The notes below the pieces were generated by a model. It ran no database searches. It had not been told where the DNA came from and was given only the letters and a program-made list of their open reading frames with translations. Below are positions 27,511 through 43,158 of a stretch of 64,000 bases of DNA, piece after piece; within the stretch, counting starts at the first letter, position 1, and the number at the start of each line of letters is the position of its first letter. Position numbers and translations under genes: made by a program. The stretch comes from Alphaproteobacteria bacterium (GTDB lineage: Bacteria; Pseudomonadota; Alphaproteobacteria; TMED109): the NCBI GenBank assembly GCA_022825705.1, contig JAJDWH010000041.1, positions 91,001-155,000 on the forward strand, read 5' to 3'.

Positions 27511-27546
27511 GAAGACCGCCGCTCTATCCGCCTGAGCTAAGGGCGC
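27470..27546 (-). tRNA. tRNA-Arg (TCT)
   Basis: Complete cloverleaf on the minus strand: acceptor GCGCCCT/AGGGCGC, anticodon arm GCGGT-CTTCTAA-ATCGC with TCT, T arm GCAGG-TTCGAGT-CCTGC, discriminator G and encoded CCA (27470-27472). Its 3' 41 bp are duplicated at 23242, showing it served as an integration site; the intact copy remains at the right junction. Confidence 0.96.
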
Positions 27547-27717
27547 TGAACAGGACACTACCCGTTGCGTCCGCGGCTTGCACCGCGCCTCGGCCGGATG
27601 GAAAGTAGCACCGCAGGGTGGCCTTTGGCGCAGACGTCGCGTCGGGTGGACAAATCCGCCCGCCTGGGTGCAGGGGAGCGTGCCGCGGTGCTGTCACCCT
27701 GATGCGAGACTCGCGAG

Positions 27718-28308
27718 CTAAGCGGCGAAGACGCCTGCTTCGCCTTCGGGCAACGGCACCTCGAACGCGTTCAGGATGAACGAGACCAGCGTGTAGTAGC
27801 CGACCAGCGTGACAAGTTCGACCATTCCGCCGTCGCCAACCAGCTCGCGGGCGTCCTGGTAGGTCCTGTCGTCCACCTTGCCGGTCTTCAGGAGCGCCTT
27901 CGCCACGTCGTACGCCGCCTGCTCGACGGGGTCGGGGAGGGACGGGGTCTCGCCGTTCAGGATGGCGGTGAGGGTCTCTTCAGGGACGCCCTCCTGTCGC
28001 GCAATCTCAGCGTGGGCCCACCATTCGAACTCGGCCCTCCAGGTGGCTCCCACCACGAGAATCGCGATTTCCCGGGCGCCGCCGGGCAGCTCGCCGCGAA
28101 ACCGAAGCTGCGCGCCGAGCGGCAGCACGCTGTCACCCAGGTCCGGCCGGTGGGCCCAGGCGTTGAACGGCCCGGCGAGGCCGCCGCGCGGATCGATGAA
28201 GGTGTTGGGGGTGTGCCTCCGCGCCCGCTCGCCGCCGGTGACGGCGTCAAAGATGGCGCGCTGCGCCGAAGTGGCCTCGCGAAGGGTGATGGCGGGGAGT
28301 CGGCTCAT
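27718..28308 (-). CDS. Carboxymuconolactone decarboxylase (CMD/AhpD-like) family protein
   Basis: 196 aa, all-helical CMD fold: GPFNAWAHRPDL, LGAQLRFRGEL, REIAILVVGATWRAEFEWWAHAEIARQEG and YYTLVSFILNAFEV. The AhpD CxxC pair is absent (the FEWWAHAEIA region has none), so peroxidase activity is unlikely; the reaction is unknown. ATG 28308 is preceded by GGAG at eight bases. Confidence 0.85.
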   Translation of the reverse strand: MSRLPAITLREATSAQRAIFDAVTGGERARRHTPNTFIDPRGGLAGPFNAWAHRPDLGDSVLPLGAQLRFRGELPGGAREIAILVVGATWRAEFEWWAHAEIARQEGVPEETLTAILNGETPSLPDPVEQAAYDVAKALLKTGKVDDRTYQDARELVGDGGMVELVTLVGYYTLVSFILNAFEVPLPEGEAGVFAA

Positions 28309-28450
28309 GCTTGCTGCTCCGGTTCCAGTAAGTGATGCGGGTCGCTGACGGTCTCGAATCCGGTCTGCCCGCGGCATCGGGTGCGAATGCCGGGCGTCGG
28401 GACGGCGGATGGTCGGTGAGCCGGTTCGCGCGGGGACCGCGCAACGCAGC

Positions 28451-28747
28451 TCACGTCGGGCGTTGGGGACGGAAGTTGTCGGCGTAGCTTTGCTGTCCCG
28501 GCTGCTGGCTGGCGGGATCGGCGATCTCGTACTGCAGTCCGTGAGTCTCCGCGAAACGCACGGCCGACGCCCGGTCCGGGAAGGACAGGGACACCTGCTC
28601 GGCCGTGTCGTTGGAGGCGGTCCAACCCATCAGCGATTCCATGCTCTGCGGCACCTGCGCGAGAAACTGGAGGCGCCAGCGACGGGTCTTGCGCAGGCCC
28701 GACTGCATGGCCGTGCGCGCTGGACGGTAGATTCGGACATCCGCCAT
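28451..28747 (-). CDS. NADH dehydrogenase accessory subunit (NDUFS4-like, ETC complex I subunit)
   Basis: 98 aa matching the alphaproteobacterial and mitochondrial complex I accessory subunit of 18 kDa/NDUFS4 type: [36 protein letters not shown] and [20 protein letters not shown]. Its presence is a good marker for Alphaproteobacteria. The tRNA-Pro lies 13 bp upstream in the direction of transcription. Confidence 0.9.
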   Translation of the reverse strand: MADVRIYRPARTAMQSGLRKTRRWRLQFLAQVPQSMESLMGWTASNDTAEQVSLSFPDRASAVRFAETHGLQYEIADPASQQPGQQSYADNFRPQRPT

Positions 28748-28760
28748 ACACGACTCCCAG

Positions 28761-28837
28761 TGGTCGGGGCGGCGTGATTCGAACACGCGACCCCCTGCTC
28801 CCAAAGCAGGTGCGCTACCAGGCTGCGCTACGCCCCG
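28761..28837 (-). tRNA. tRNA-Pro (TGG)
   Basis: Complete cloverleaf on the minus strand: acceptor CGGGGCG / CGCCCCG, anticodon arm CCTGC-TTTGGGA-GCAGG with TGG, T arm GCGTG-TTCGAAT-CACGC, discriminator A and encoded CCA at 28761-28763. Confidence 0.96.
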
Positions 28838-28864
28838 TGCCGTGCAGGCTACCCGATGTTCGCG

Positions 28865-29991
28865 TCATACGCTGCAGTCGTAGGCTACGCGAACGCCGGA
28901 AAGGATATGCCGCGTGGTCGGCGTGTAGTAGTTGCGAAAGGTTGCACGCCGGACTTCGGGTTCGCTGAGACGGCTGCCGCCCTTGAGCACGTAGTGTCGT
29001 CCGTCGAACCAGGGCAGCGAGTACTCGCGATACGGAAACGGTCGGAAACCGGGATAAGGATGGAAGCGGTTGGCGCACCATTCCCAAACCCGGCCGGTAT
29101 CGCGAAGCAGGCCCGCCATCCGGGCCGTTTCCCACTCGTGCTCATGGGGCAGGCGCCCACGTCGAAACCGGGCATAGGCGCCGGCCTCGTGGCGACTCAC
29201 GCCGGACACGAAGTCGTCAGGCGCGGCGGCAGCGGCATATCGCCAGGCATCGGGTGCCTCGACGCCGGCGTGTCTCCGCCAGCGCCAGCCGTCCGGCGTC
29301 CACCAGCGGGGATCCTGGTAGCCGCCGGCCGCGACGAACTCCTCCCATGCGCGGTTGGTGACCGGCCGCTCCGAGATCCGGAACTCCTGCACGCGGACCC
29401 GCGAACGCGGGAGCTCGTTGTCGTGCGCGCGAACCGCGTCGGCGCTGCCGACGCACGCAGACCCGGCCGCAACCCGCTGGACCGACGCATCGGTTGCACC
29501 TGCCTTCCCGGCCGCCCGCGCCGGCGCCTTCCCGCCTTCGGAATCGCCAAACCGGAGGGCGATCGTGCGCATGGTTTCAAGGTGTTGGGCATGGTGCGAG
29601 ACAAGAAAATGCAGAATGCGGTCGCCCTTCCGAAGCGGGTCTGCGGCGTTTGGGTCGCGGACCTCGCGCAGGAGCGTATCGTTGTGCCGCATCGTCTCGC
29701 TGGACCACTGGAGCAATTCCGACCGCGGCGGCAGGCGGCTGCCGCGTCGGGACTTCGGCGCGAGTTCCGGCAGACAGCGATGCGCGAGCCGGTCGCGAAT
29801 TCCGTGATCGTCGAGCAGCGCCGACCGGATCCACACGCATTCGACGAACACGCAGTGTTCGAGATGCCACCCGATCGGGCTCAGGTCGTCGTGCGCCTGA
29901 GCCCGAAAGCAGTCCTCGGCCTGGCTTGCCGCGGCGCCGACGAGTTCCCGCTGCAGGTCCCGCCACCGGCGCAGCGGATCGGTCGTCGATG

Positions 29992-29995
<4 letters not shown>
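28865..29995 (-). CDS. egtB: EgtB-like hercynine-cysteine sulfoxide synthase
   Basis: 376 aa. EgtB is an iron enzyme joining hercynine to gamma-glutamylcysteine (or cysteine) with O2. The N-terminal DinB-like domain has His44 in GWHLEH and the HxxxHxE iron motif at His134/His138/Glu140 (SHHAQHLE). The C-terminal half is a formylglycine-generating-enzyme-like domain ([64 protein letters not shown]). GTG 29995 overlaps the egtC stop (GTGA). SenA-type selenoneine synthases look similar, but the EgtC neighbour favours EgtB. Confidence 0.82.
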
Positions 29996-33347
<3,352 letters not shown>

Positions 33348-33348
<1 letters not shown>

Positions 33349-34223
33349 TGGCGATTCTCGTGAACGGCAAGACCCGGGTCATCTGCCAGGGATTCACCGG
33401 GGCCCAGGGTACGTTCCATTCGGAACAGGCGATCGCCTACGGCACGCGGATGGTGGGCGGCGTGACGCCGGGCAAGGGGGGCACTACTCACCTCGGGCTG
33501 CCCGTGTTCGATACGGTCCGCGAGGCCGTCGCCGAGACCGGCGCCGACGCGACCGTGATCTACGTGCCGCCCCCATTCGCGGCGGACGCCATCTTGGAAG
33601 CGGCGGATGCCGGGGTTCGGCTGGCCGTGTGCATAACGGAAGGGATTCCCGTCCTCGACATGGTTCGGGTGCGGCGGGTGCTGGAGGGTTCGCGGACCCG
33701 TCTGGTGGGCCCGAATTGCCCGGGCGTGATCACGCCGGGGGCCTGCAAGATCGGCATCATGCCGGGCCATATCCACCTTGCCGGAAGCGTTGGTATCGTG
33801 TCGCGGTCCGGCACCTTGACGTATGAGGCGGTGGCGCAGACGACCGCAGCGCGACTTGGGCAATCGACCTGCGTCGGCATTGGCGGCGACCCGGTTCCGG
33901 GTACCACGTTTGTCGACGTCCTCAGGGAGTTCGTCGCCGACGACGCGACCCGGTCGATCGTGCTGATCGGGGAGATCGGTGGCGTCGCGGAAGAGGAAGC
34001 CGCCGAGTTCCTTCAGGGTGCCGGGAGCGACAAGCCGGTCGTCGCGTTCATCGCTGGCCGGGCCGCACCGCCAGGCCGCCGGATGGGACACGCCGGCGCC
34101 ATCATCGCCGGCGGGTCGGGCGGCGCGGACGCGAAGATCGAAGCGCTTCGCGAGGCCGGGGTCACGGTCGTGGATTCGCCCGCCGAAATTGGTTCGACCA
34201 TGGCACGCGTCGCTTCCGGCTAG
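33348..34223 (+). CDS. sucD: Succinyl-CoA synthetase alpha subunit
   Basis: 291 aa: Rossmann CoA-binding half ([29 protein letters not shown]) and ligase half with [34 protein letters not shown] and the phosphorylated His in [13 protein letters not shown]. One-base overlap with sucC indicates coupled synthesis of the two subunits. Confidence 0.97.
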
Positions 34224-34264
34224 CGGCTCCGTGGCATCCGCGTTCGCCCGAGAGGAGGGTCAGC

Positions 34265-37072
34265 GTGACAATCGTTGAAGGTTCTGGTGCACGCCAGGAA
34301 GAACTCCGGCGTCTCTATGCAGCCTTTTCCGCTGCCCCCGAAACGGTTGATCCGGCCTGGCGCAGCTTCTTCCACGCCTTGGCCCCCTCGGCGGTGGACT
34401 GGCTGGAAGACACGAATTCGTCTGCAAGCGCATCGTCCGTGGGCGGCCCGCCGACGTCGATGCTGGAAGGCACGCGGGATTCGATTCGCGCCCTGATGCT
34501 GATCCGCGCGTTCCGCGTCCGCGGCAACCTGCAGGCAAATCTGGATCCGCTCGGGCTCGCGCCGGTGACGCCACATCCGGAACTGGACCCGATGACGTAC
34601 GGGTTCACGCCGGCGGATTACGACCGGCCGATCTTCATCGATTACGTGCTGGGCCTTGAGTGGGCCACCCTGCGCGAGATCATGCGGATCCTGGAGGAGA
34701 CCTATGCCGGGACGATCGGCGTGCAGTTCATGCACATCCAGGATCCCGACCGGAAGGCCTGGATTCAGCGCCGGATCGAGTACAAGGACGCGGGCCCCGA
34801 TTTCACGGATCTCGGGAAACGCACGATTCTCGAACGTCTGACGGACGCCGAAACGTTCGAGCGGTACCTGGCCCGCCGCTTTACCGGCACCAAGCGCTTC
34901 GGTCTGGAAGGCGGCGAGTCCATGGTCCCGGCCATCGAGCAGATCATCAAGCGCGGCGGCGCGCTCGGTCTCAAGGAGATCCTGTTGGCCATGGCCCACC
35001 GTGGCCGGCTGAACATGCTCGCCAACGTGCTCAACAAGCCCCTGGAAGCCATCTTCGCCGAGTTCCGTGGCGCACCGGCGCTCCCGCCGGGGATCGACGC
35101 CTCGGGAGACGTCAAGTACCACCTAGGCACGTCGGCCGACCGCACCATGGGCGACGTGACCATGCACCTCTCGCTGACGGCGAATCCGTCCCACCTGGAG
35201 GCGGTGAACCCGGTGGTGGTGGGGAAGGTCCGCGCCAAGCAGTCCATGCTGCCGAAGCAGGCAGCGCGCCGCCAGGTGGCCGGCGTGACGCTGCACGGCG
35301 ACGCCGCGTTCGCCGGCCAGGGGCTGGTATCCGAAACCCTGGGGCTATCCCAGCTCGAGGGCTACAACAGCGGCGGCACGATCCACTTCATCATCAACAA
35401 TCAGATCGGCTTCACCACCAACCCGGTGCACTATCGGCCGGGTCCCTGGTGCTCGGACGTGGCCCTGATGGTGCAGACGCCGATCTTCCACGTGAACGGC
35501 GACGATCCCGAGGCGGTCGTCTACGCCGCACGGGTGGCGACGGAGTATCGGCAGCAATTCCAGTCCGACGTGGTCCTTGACATGATTTGCTATCGGCGGT
35601 TCGGGCACAACGAGGGCGACGAACCTGCGTTTACCCAGCCGCTCATGTACCAGCGCATCGACGAGCACCCCACGACCCGGGAGATCTACGCGCGCAAGAT
35701 GGTCGAGGAGGGCGTGGTCACGACGGCCGAGGCTGACGGGATGGTGACCGCCTGCCAGGAACGCCTCGAGCAGGCCTACTCGGCCAGTGAGGCGTACGTT
35801 CCCAACAAGGCCGACTGGCTGGAAGGCGCCTGGGAGGGTTTCGTCGGCGAGGCCGGACCGGGTTCGCGGCGCGGCAAGACCGGTGTCGATCTCGGTCGCT
35901 TGCGGGACATCGGCCGTCGCGCCTCGACGCCCCCCGAAGGATTCGAGGTGCACAGCAAGATCGCAAGGCAGCTGCAACGCCGCATCGCAAACCTCGAGAA
36001 GGGTGAAGACATCGACTGGGCGACCGGCGAGATGCTCGCAATCGGATCGCTCCTCATGGAGGGAGTACCGGTCCGGATGTCCGGGCAGGACTGTGGCCGC
36101 GGCACGTTCTCGCAGCGGCACGCGGTACTGGTCGACCAGCGCAACGAAACGCGCGTGGTGCCCCTCAACAACGTGGCCGAGAACCAGTCCGACTTCGAGA
36201 TCGTCGACAGCCCGCTCGCCGAAGCCAGCGTCCTGGGCTTCGAATACGGTTATTCGCTTGCCGCGCCCAAGACGCTGGTGATCTGGGAAGCCCAGTTCGG
36301 CGACTTCGCGAACGGGGCCCAGGTCATCATCGACCAGTTCATTTCCTCGGGGCAGTCCAAGTGGCTTCGCATGTCGGGTCTCACGATGATGTTGCCGCAT
36401 GGCTACGAGGGGCAGGGCCCCGAGCATTCCTCGGCCAGGGTCGAACGGTTCCTGCAACTGGCGGCCGATGACAACATGCAGGTGGTCAACTGCACGACGC
36501 CGGCCAACCTGTTCCATGTGTTGCGGCGACAAATGCGGCGAAAATTCCGTCGGTCGCTGATCATCTTCACGCCAAAATCGCTGCTTCGGCACAAGCGGGC
36601 CGTATCGAATCTCGCCGCGTTCGGACCTGATTCCAGTTTTCACCGGGTGCTGGGCCAGGACAACGGGCCCGACCCGGCTGACGTCAGGCGCACCGTGTTC
36701 TGTTCCGGGAAGGTTTACTTCGATTTGCTGGCCGCATGGGAGCAGCGTGACAGCCAGACCCAGCACGGGATTCAGCTCGTGCGCATCGAGCAGTACTACC
36801 CGTTCCCGCTGGAGTCGGTCATGGAAGTGCTGTGGGAATCGCCACGGGCTGAAGTGGTCTGGTGCCAGGAGGAGCCCGCCAACATGGGAGCGTGGTCGTA
36901 CATCTATCCCCTTCTCCACGATGCGATGGAACGGGCGCAAATGGTCGGCCGACCTGCCTTCGTCGGGCGGGCCCCGGCCGCGTCTCCAGCCACCGGCCTG
37001 TATGCGTCGCACGCGTCCGAGCAACGCGATCTCATCAACCGCGCCCTGACGCTCCCGCCCACTGCCGACTGA
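34265..37072 (+). CDS. sucA: 2-oxoglutarate dehydrogenase E1 component
   Basis: 935-aa ThDP-dependent decarboxylase of the 2-oxoglutarate dehydrogenase complex. The short N-terminal segment contains the [12 protein letters not shown] motif; ThDP-site motifs include [55 protein letters not shown] and later [15 protein letters not shown] and [17 protein letters not shown] 34265 follows AGGAGGG. It lies 41 bp after sucD. Confidence 0.97.
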   Translation: MTIVEGSGARQEELRRLYAAFSAAPETVDPAWRSFFHALAPSAVDWLEDTNSSASASSVGGPPTSMLEGTRDSIRALMLIRAFRVRGNLQANLDPLGLAPVTPHPELDPMTYGFTPADYDRPIFIDYVLGLEWATLREIMRILEETYAGTIGVQFMHIQDPDRKAWIQRRIEYKDAGPDFTDLGKRTILERLTDAETFERYLARRFTGTKRFGLEGGESMVPAIEQIIKRGGALGLKEILLAMAHRGRLNMLANVLNKPLEAIFAEFRGAPALPPGIDASGDVKYHLGTSADRTMGDVTMHLSLTANPSHLEAVNPVVVGKVRAKQSMLPKQAARRQVAGVTLHGDAAFAGQGLVSETLGLSQLEGYNSGGTIHFIINNQIGFTTNPVHYRPGPWCSDVALMVQTPIFHVNGDDPEAVVYAARVATEYRQQFQSDVVLDMICYRRFGHNEGDEPAFTQPLMYQRIDEHPTTREIYARKMVEEGVVTTAEADGMVTACQERLEQAYSASEAYVPNKADWLEGAWEGFVGEAGPGSRRGKTGVDLGRLRDIGRRASTPPEGFEVHSKIARQLQRRIANLEKGEDIDWATGEMLAIGSLLMEGVPVRMSGQDCGRGTFSQRHAVLVDQRNETRVVPLNNVAENQSDFEIVDSPLAEASVLGFEYGYSLAAPKTLVIWEAQFGDFANGAQVIIDQFISSGQSKWLRMSGLTMMLPHGYEGQGPEHSSARVERFLQLAADDNMQVVNCTTPANLFHVLRRQMRRKFRRSLIIFTPKSLLRHKRAVSNLAAFGPDSSFHRVLGQDNGPDPADVRRTVFCSGKVYFDLLAAWEQRDSQTQHGIQLVRIEQYYPFPLESVMEVLWESPRAEVVWCQEEPANMGAWSYIYPLLHDAMERAQMVGRPAFVGRAPAASPATGLYASHASEQRDLINRALTLPPTAD

Positions 37073-37083
37073 CGGAAACCGCC

Positions 37084-38670
37084 ATGGCCATCGACGTCGT
37101 CGTCCCTGTACTCGGTGAATCGATCACCGAAGCCACGGTGCTCAACTGGCGCAAGAGCCCCGGCGATCCGGTCACCCAGAGCGAGATCCTGGTCGAGCTT
37201 GAAACCGACAAGGTGACGGTGGAAGTGGAGGCGCCGGAAAACGGCATCCTGCTGGAAATCTCGGCCGGCGATGGCGACGACGTCGCGGTGGGCGCGGTCA
37301 TTGCCCGGATTGGTGCAACGGAAACTTCGTCGGTCGAGGCAACGACGACCCCGGGCCCCGCCGATTCAGCTTCGCCGGCACCGGCTTCCGCTCCGGCAGC
37401 CGCCGCCGCCGCAGAGCCGTTCGACGAGGCTCCGGTCAGCGTTCCAATGCAAGAGGACGCGTCCCCTGAGGAGGCCGCCGTCGCCGCCGCTGCCGCCGAG
37501 CCCGTCGAGAGTCGATCTCCCGCATCGGCGCGCGCGCCCTCCACAGGATCATCCGCGGGCTCGCCGGAGCTTCCTGACCCGACGCAGGTTCGCCGCAGTG
37601 GCCGCGGCGATCGCATCACCGCCGATGATCTCAGGGAATTCCTGGGCGCGCAGGAGCCGCCGCTGTCGCCGGCGTCGCGCCGGGCGGCACGCGAGCATGA
37701 GATCGACCTTGCGGCAGTCAAGCCGACGGGTCCCGGCGGGCGAGTCCTGAAGGAGGACGTCCTGGCGGCCGCTGCCGACGCGCCGGCATCGCCTCGCGCT
37801 ACGCCCATCCCGGCCCCTGGGGGTGAAGCGGCAGCCGAAGCGGCTCTACCCGCTCCCGCTGGCAGCGAGCCGGCACCCCGGCTAGGGACGCCGGATTCTC
37901 CCAGCGATGCCGGCGGCCGGTCCACGGCGCACGCTGGCGCGACTCCCGAGACACCGGCAGATGCGTCGCCGCCGCGCACGCGGAGAGTGCCGATGTCCAG
38001 GCTGCGCCGCCGGATGGCGGAGCGGCTCAAGGAAGCACAGAACACCGCTGCCATGCTGACCACGTACAACGAGGTCGACATGAGCGCGGTCATGGAGCTC
38101 CGAAAGGCCAGCGGCCAGTCGTTCGAGCAGCGGCACGGCGTGCGCCTGGGACTGATGTCGTTCTTCGTGAAGGCCAGCGTGTCGGCGTTGCGGGCGGTGC
38201 CCGAGGTCAATGCCGAGATCGATGGTACCGATATCGTCTACAAGGATTTTTACGATATCGGCGTGGCGGTGCATTCGGAGCGCGGCCTGGTCGTGCCGGT
38301 GGTACGGGATGCGGACTGCAAGGGATTCGCCGATATCGAGCGCGACATTCGAAGCTTTGCTGAACGCGCCAACGCCGGGGGGCTGGCGGCGGATGAATTG
38401 GAAGGCGGCACGTTCACGGTATCGAACGGGGGCGTCTACGGTTCGCTCATGTCCGCGCCGATCCTGAATCCGCCGCAGTCGGGCATTCTTGGCCTGCATC
38501 GCATTCAGGAGCGGCCGATCGCACACGACGGGAAGGTGGTCGTCCGGCCGATGATGTACCTGGCGTTGTCCTACGATCACCGGATCGTGGACGGCAAGGG
38601 CGCGGTCACGTTCCTGGTTCATCTCCGCAACCTGCTGCAGCAGCCCGCCGTGCTCGCGCTCGATACCTGA
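37084..38670 (+). CDS. sucB: Dihydrolipoamide succinyltransferase (E2)
   Basis: 528 aa, longer than the usual roughly 400. One lipoyl domain (ETDKVTVEV, Lys near 46), an Ala/Pro/Ser-rich linker of about 110 residues, a peripheral-subunit-binding domain ([16 protein letters not shown], about 196-235), a second long linker (about 235-298), then the catalytic domain with [19 protein letters not shown] and [13 protein letters not shown]. The extra length lies entirely in the linkers. It follows sucA after 11 bp. Confidence 0.95.
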   Translation: MAIDVVVPVLGESITEATVLNWRKSPGDPVTQSEILVELETDKVTVEVEAPENGILLEISAGDGDDVAVGAVIARIGATETSSVEATTTPGPADSASPAPASAPAAAAAAEPFDEAPVSVPMQEDASPEEAAVAAAAAEPVESRSPASARAPSTGSSAGSPELPDPTQVRRSGRGDRITADDLREFLGAQEPPLSPASRRAAREHEIDLAAVKPTGPGGRVLKEDVLAAAADAPASPRATPIPAPGGEAAAEAALPAPAGSEPAPRLGTPDSPSDAGGRSTAHAGATPETPADASPPRTRRVPMSRLRRRMAERLKEAQNTAAMLTTYNEVDMSAVMELRKASGQSFEQRHGVRLGLMSFFVKASVSALRAVPEVNAEIDGTDIVYKDFYDIGVAVHSERGLVVPVVRDADCKGFADIERDIRSFAERANAGGLAADELEGGTFTVSNGGVYGSLMSAPILNPPQSGILGLHRIQERPIAHDGKVVVRPMMYLALSYDHRIVDGKGAVTFLVHLRNLLQQPAVLALDT

Positions 38671-38671
38671 C

Positions 38672-40069
38672 GTGGCCCAGCACGACGTTCTCGTGATCGG
38701 CGGCGGTCCCGGTGGCTACGTCGCCGCCATCCGGGCTGCCCAACTGGGGCTCAACTCGGCTTGCGTGGACGAGCGGGCGGCACTCGGCGGGACCTGCCTG
38801 AACGTCGGGTGCATCCCGTCCAAGACCCTGCTCCACAATTCGCATCTCTTCGCCGAAGCGGGCGAGCTCGGCACCCGCGGAATCCGGACCGGCCCGCTGG
38901 AACTCGACCTGGCCGCGATGATGGCGGACAAGGACGGTGCGGTGGACGCGCTCACCGCGGGTATCAACCAGCTATTCCGGAAGTACGGGGTGGGGCGCTA
39001 CGAAGGCAGGGGGCAATTGGCCGGAGCCGGCCGCGTGGTCGTTGAAGGGAAGGACTCCGGCGAGCTTGCCGCCAGCCACGTTGTGATCGCGACCGGCTCG
39101 GTCCCGAGCCCGCTGGCCGGAGTGGACGTCGACGAGAACCGGATCGTGTCCTCGACCGGCGCGCTCTCGTTTGCGGAAGTGCCGGACACGCTGGTCGTCG
39201 TGGGGGCGGGGTACATCGGCCTGGAGTTGGGATCGGTCTGGCGGCGGCTGGGATCCAAGGTGACCGTGGTGGAGTTCCTTGACCGGATTGTTCCTGCCAT
39301 GGATCAGGAAGTTGCCCGCCGGTTTCATCGAGCGCTGGCCGGGCAGGGGATATCGTTCCAGCTGGGTTCGAAAATTACGGCCGCGCAGGCGTCGGGCGAC
39401 GAGGTTGCCCTGCAAGTGGAGCCGACTGCCGGCGGAGAGGCCCGGACGCTGCGGGCCGACAGGGTTCTGGTCGCAACTGGGCGAAGCCCGCGGACCGAGG
39501 GCCTAGGGCTTGCGTCAGCCGGCGTGGAGGTGGACTCGCTCGGACGGATACAGGTGGATGAGCAGTTTCGCACGTCTGCGGCCGGGATCTACGCCATTGG
39601 GGATGTCACCACTGGACCGATGCTTGCCCACAAGGCGAGCCAGGAAGGGCACGTGCTGGCCGAGCTGCTGGCTGGCCATATTGCAAGCGTCAACTACGGC
39701 GCCATTCCGTCGGTCGTGTACACGGATCCCGAGGTCGCTTGGGTCGGCGCTACGGAAGAGCAACTCAAGGAGCAGGGAACGGCCTACAAGAAGGGACGCT
39801 TTCCGTTCACTGCCAACGCACGCGGACGCACCACCGGACAGACCGAGGGGATGGTGAAGATTCTCTCCCACGCCAGTACGGACAGGATCCTGGGTGTGCA
39901 CGTGATCGGTGCGTCAGCCGGGGAGCTGATCGGGGAAGCCACGGTGGCCCTCGAACTGGGGGCGTCGGCGGAGGACCTGGCGCTGACGTGTCACGCGCAC
40001 CCGACGCTTTCCGAATCCGTTCGCGAAGCCGCCGCTGCGGCCGCTTTCGGCAGGGCACTGCACGCCTAG
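38672..40069 (+). CDS. lpd: Dihydrolipoamide dehydrogenase (E3)
   Basis: 465-aa FAD/NAD disulfide oxidoreductase that reoxidises lipoamide. FAD motif VIGGGPGGYVAAIRAA, redox disulfide GGTCLNVGCIPSKTLL, NAD motif VVVGAGYIGLELGSVW, IYAIGDVTTGPMLAHKA and the dimer active-site HAHPTLSE. Starts with GTG one base after the sucB stop; last gene of the TCA operon. Confidence 0.97.
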   Translation: MAQHDVLVIGGGPGGYVAAIRAAQLGLNSACVDERAALGGTCLNVGCIPSKTLLHNSHLFAEAGELGTRGIRTGPLELDLAAMMADKDGAVDALTAGINQLFRKYGVGRYEGRGQLAGAGRVVVEGKDSGELAASHVVIATGSVPSPLAGVDVDENRIVSSTGALSFAEVPDTLVVVGAGYIGLELGSVWRRLGSKVTVVEFLDRIVPAMDQEVARRFHRALAGQGISFQLGSKITAAQASGDEVALQVEPTAGGEARTLRADRVLVATGRSPRTEGLGLASAGVEVDSLGRIQVDEQFRTSAAGIYAIGDVTTGPMLAHKASQEGHVLAELLAGHIASVNYGAIPSVVYTDPEVAWVGATEEQLKEQGTAYKKGRFPFTANARGRTTGQTEGMVKILSHASTDRILGVHVIGASAGELIGEATVALELGASAEDLALTCHAHPTLSESVREAAAAAAFGRALHA

Positions 40070-40330
40070 ACGATTCCCGCTGGCAACCTTGAACGGTGAC
40101 GTCGACCTGGCATCGCCGGTGGCGGGTTTGCGACGGGATGGCGAAACCGGGCGTTTCCTGGTTTCCGGCGCCTTCTTCCGTGGCATGATCCGGTCCCCCG
40201 GCCGTTCCCGGTGCTCCGTACCCGCTAGGTCCGGACGCACGGCTGCCAGCGGGCTGCCGATAGGGCTCGCCCTGACCCAACGATTTGGACGGAACCCGGG
40301 GTGGGGCGACCGGGCGGAAGAGGCAACGCC

Positions 40331-41089
40331 ATGCGACGTCTGGAGAGCAAGGTTGCGGTGATTACGGGAGCGGGCGGGGGAATTGGTGCCGCGATTGCCC
40401 GCGCGTTTGCAACCGAGGGAGCCGCCGTGCAATGCCTCGACATCGACGTTGCGGCTGCTCAGGCGGTTGCGGCGGAACTCCACGATGCCGGTGGTCGCTC
40501 CCTGGCACGGGGATGCGATGTCCGCAACTCGGAATCGGTGCGCGATGGCGTGACGGCGGCCATCGAGGCGTTCGGCAGGCTCGACATCGTGGTAGCCAAT
40601 GCGGCAACCGAAACGCCGCGGGTCACCGTCGACGCGCTGTCGGTCGAGGACTGGCGCCAGGCCCTCGACGTCAATCTCACGGGCGCGTTCCTGCTTTGCA
40701 AGCACGCATTGCCACACCTGCGGTCGCAGAAATCCGGTTCGATCATCCTGCTGGCGTCACAAATGGGACGGGTTGCTGACCGGGGCCAGGCCGCCTACTG
40801 CGGGACCAAGGGCGCCCTGGTTCAGCTTGCGAAGGTCATGGCGATCGACCACGCCGACGAGGGCATTCGAGTCAACGCGCTGTCCCCCGGGGGCACGGCA
40901 ACCGAACGCCTGGCAAGACGGTTTGGGACGCTGGAGCGGGCCGAGGCGGCTTGGGGCCAAGCCCATCCGGTCGGTCGGCTCGCCCGGCCCGACGAGATCG
41001 CCCGAGGCGCGGTGTTTCTTGCCAGTGACGAATCGTCGTTCATGACGGGCGCGGACCTGCTGATCGACGGGGGCTACAGTGCCAGGTGA
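40331..41089 (+). CDS. Short-chain dehydrogenase/reductase
   Basis: 252-aa classical SDR: NAD(P) motif TGAGGGIGAAIARAF, acidic residue after beta2 (CLDIDV) favouring NAD, NAG-like VANAATETP, catalytic Ser in LLASQMGR with YCGTKGALVQL supplying Tyr and Lys, and the C-terminal GADLLIDGGYSAR. Substrate unknown. It is 261 bp from lpd, so probably its own unit. Confidence 0.88.
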   Translation: MRRLESKVAVITGAGGGIGAAIARAFATEGAAVQCLDIDVAAAQAVAAELHDAGGRSLARGCDVRNSESVRDGVTAAIEAFGRLDIVVANAATETPRVTVDALSVEDWRQALDVNLTGAFLLCKHALPHLRSQKSGSIILLASQMGRVADRGQAAYCGTKGALVQLAKVMAIDHADEGIRVNALSPGGTATERLARRFGTLERAEAAWGQAHPVGRLARPDEIARGAVFLASDESSFMTGADLLIDGGYSAR

Positions 41090-41299
41090 AGGTCCATCGC
41101 GGGGCGTGGCTGCACGGCCGTGCCGCGGCACGCTCGCAGTTGGGCTGGCGCCCCCCGCGCCCCGCGGGTCGTGTCGGCGCCTGGACTCATGTCGCCCTTG
41201 ACCAGCGGCGCTGCCGAGTGTCGCGCCGATCGCAGGGCCATTTTCTGCACCGGTCGCCAGACAGCTGCTGCATGCGGTTTGACCTGATCGCTGAACGTG

Positions 41300-42229
<930 letters not shown>

Positions 42230-42436
42230 CGATGTCGCGCGTCCCTCGGTCTGCCGACGGTCCGGTCGGGCTAACGGCCGCGCGCCGGGGCCTGGTCACC
42301 TGGCGTCGGTGATCCCCCATGCTTCCGCGGTATCCGGCCGGACATCCGCGTCTCGTGCCGGACGCCCTGCACCGCCCGCTCGGATCCGGTCCGCGCCAGC
42401 CCGTCGGGCATGCCTAGTTGCCGACGGCGGGACGCA

Positions 42437-43111
42437 TCAGCTTCTGGACCCCGCCGATGCCTTTGCCTTTTCCCAGTCCGCCAGGAATGCCGCCAAGCCT
42501 TTGTCGGTCAGTGGATGTGCGACCAGCTGCCGCAGCACGCCCGGCGGCACCGTGGCGGCATCGGCCCCCAACTTGGCCGCTTCCAGCACGTGGCCGGGCC
42601 CACGGACCGACGCCACCAGGACTTCGGTCTTCAGCGTCCGCGGGTAGGATCGGTAGATGTCGACGACGTCTCGGATCAGCGCCATGCCATTCTGGCCGAT
42701 GTCGTCGAGGCGTCCGATGAACGGGGAGACGAAACGGGCGCCGGCCTTCGCTGCCAGCAATGCCTGCGTTGCCGAGAAGCACAGCGTGACGTTGACGTCG
42801 ATCGGGTCGTCTTGGCCGGCCAGCACGTGGCAAGCCTGGAGCCCTTCCCACGTCAGCGGAACCTTGACCACCACGTTGCCGGCGATGCTGGCCAGTTCGC
42901 GACCCTGCGTCACCATCCCTTCGCAGGAGGTCTCGGTAACTTCCGCGGATACCGGACCCGGCACCAGCTGGGTAATCTCCGTGATGACGTCCCGGAAGTC
43001 ACGTCCGGTTCGCGCCACCAGGGAGGGGTTCGTAGTCACCCCGTCCACCAGCCCAGTGGCGGCCAATTCAGCAATCTGGCCAGTATCAGCGGTGTCGACA
43101 AACAGTTGCAT
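42437..43111 (-). CDS. tal: Transaldolase (fructose-6-phosphate aldolase-like subfamily)
   Basis: 224 aa, the short MipB/TalC-type transaldolase. It begins [13 protein letters not shown], with [23 protein letters not shown], the Schiff-base Lys in [28 protein letters not shown] and [13 protein letters not shown]. It works in the pentose phosphate pathway, as does rpe. Divergent from priA. Confidence 0.92.
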   Translation of the reverse strand: MQLFVDTADTGQIAELAATGLVDGVTTNPSLVARTGRDFRDVITEITQLVPGPVSAEVTETSCEGMVTQGRELASIAGNVVVKVPLTWEGLQACHVLAGQDDPIDVNVTLCFSATQALLAAKAGARFVSPFIGRLDDIGQNGMALIRDVVDIYRSYPRTLKTEVLVASVRGPGHVLEAAKLGADAATVPPGVLRQLVAHPLTDKGLAAFLADWEKAKASAGSRS

Positions 43112-43158
43112 GCGGGCACTCCCGTCCCAGAGCGGATCGGCGCCGACGGCCGGCGGCC

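Noticed and set aside
35345..37024. 559-codon minus-strand open frame
   Set aside because: Mirror of sucA; no recognisable domain.
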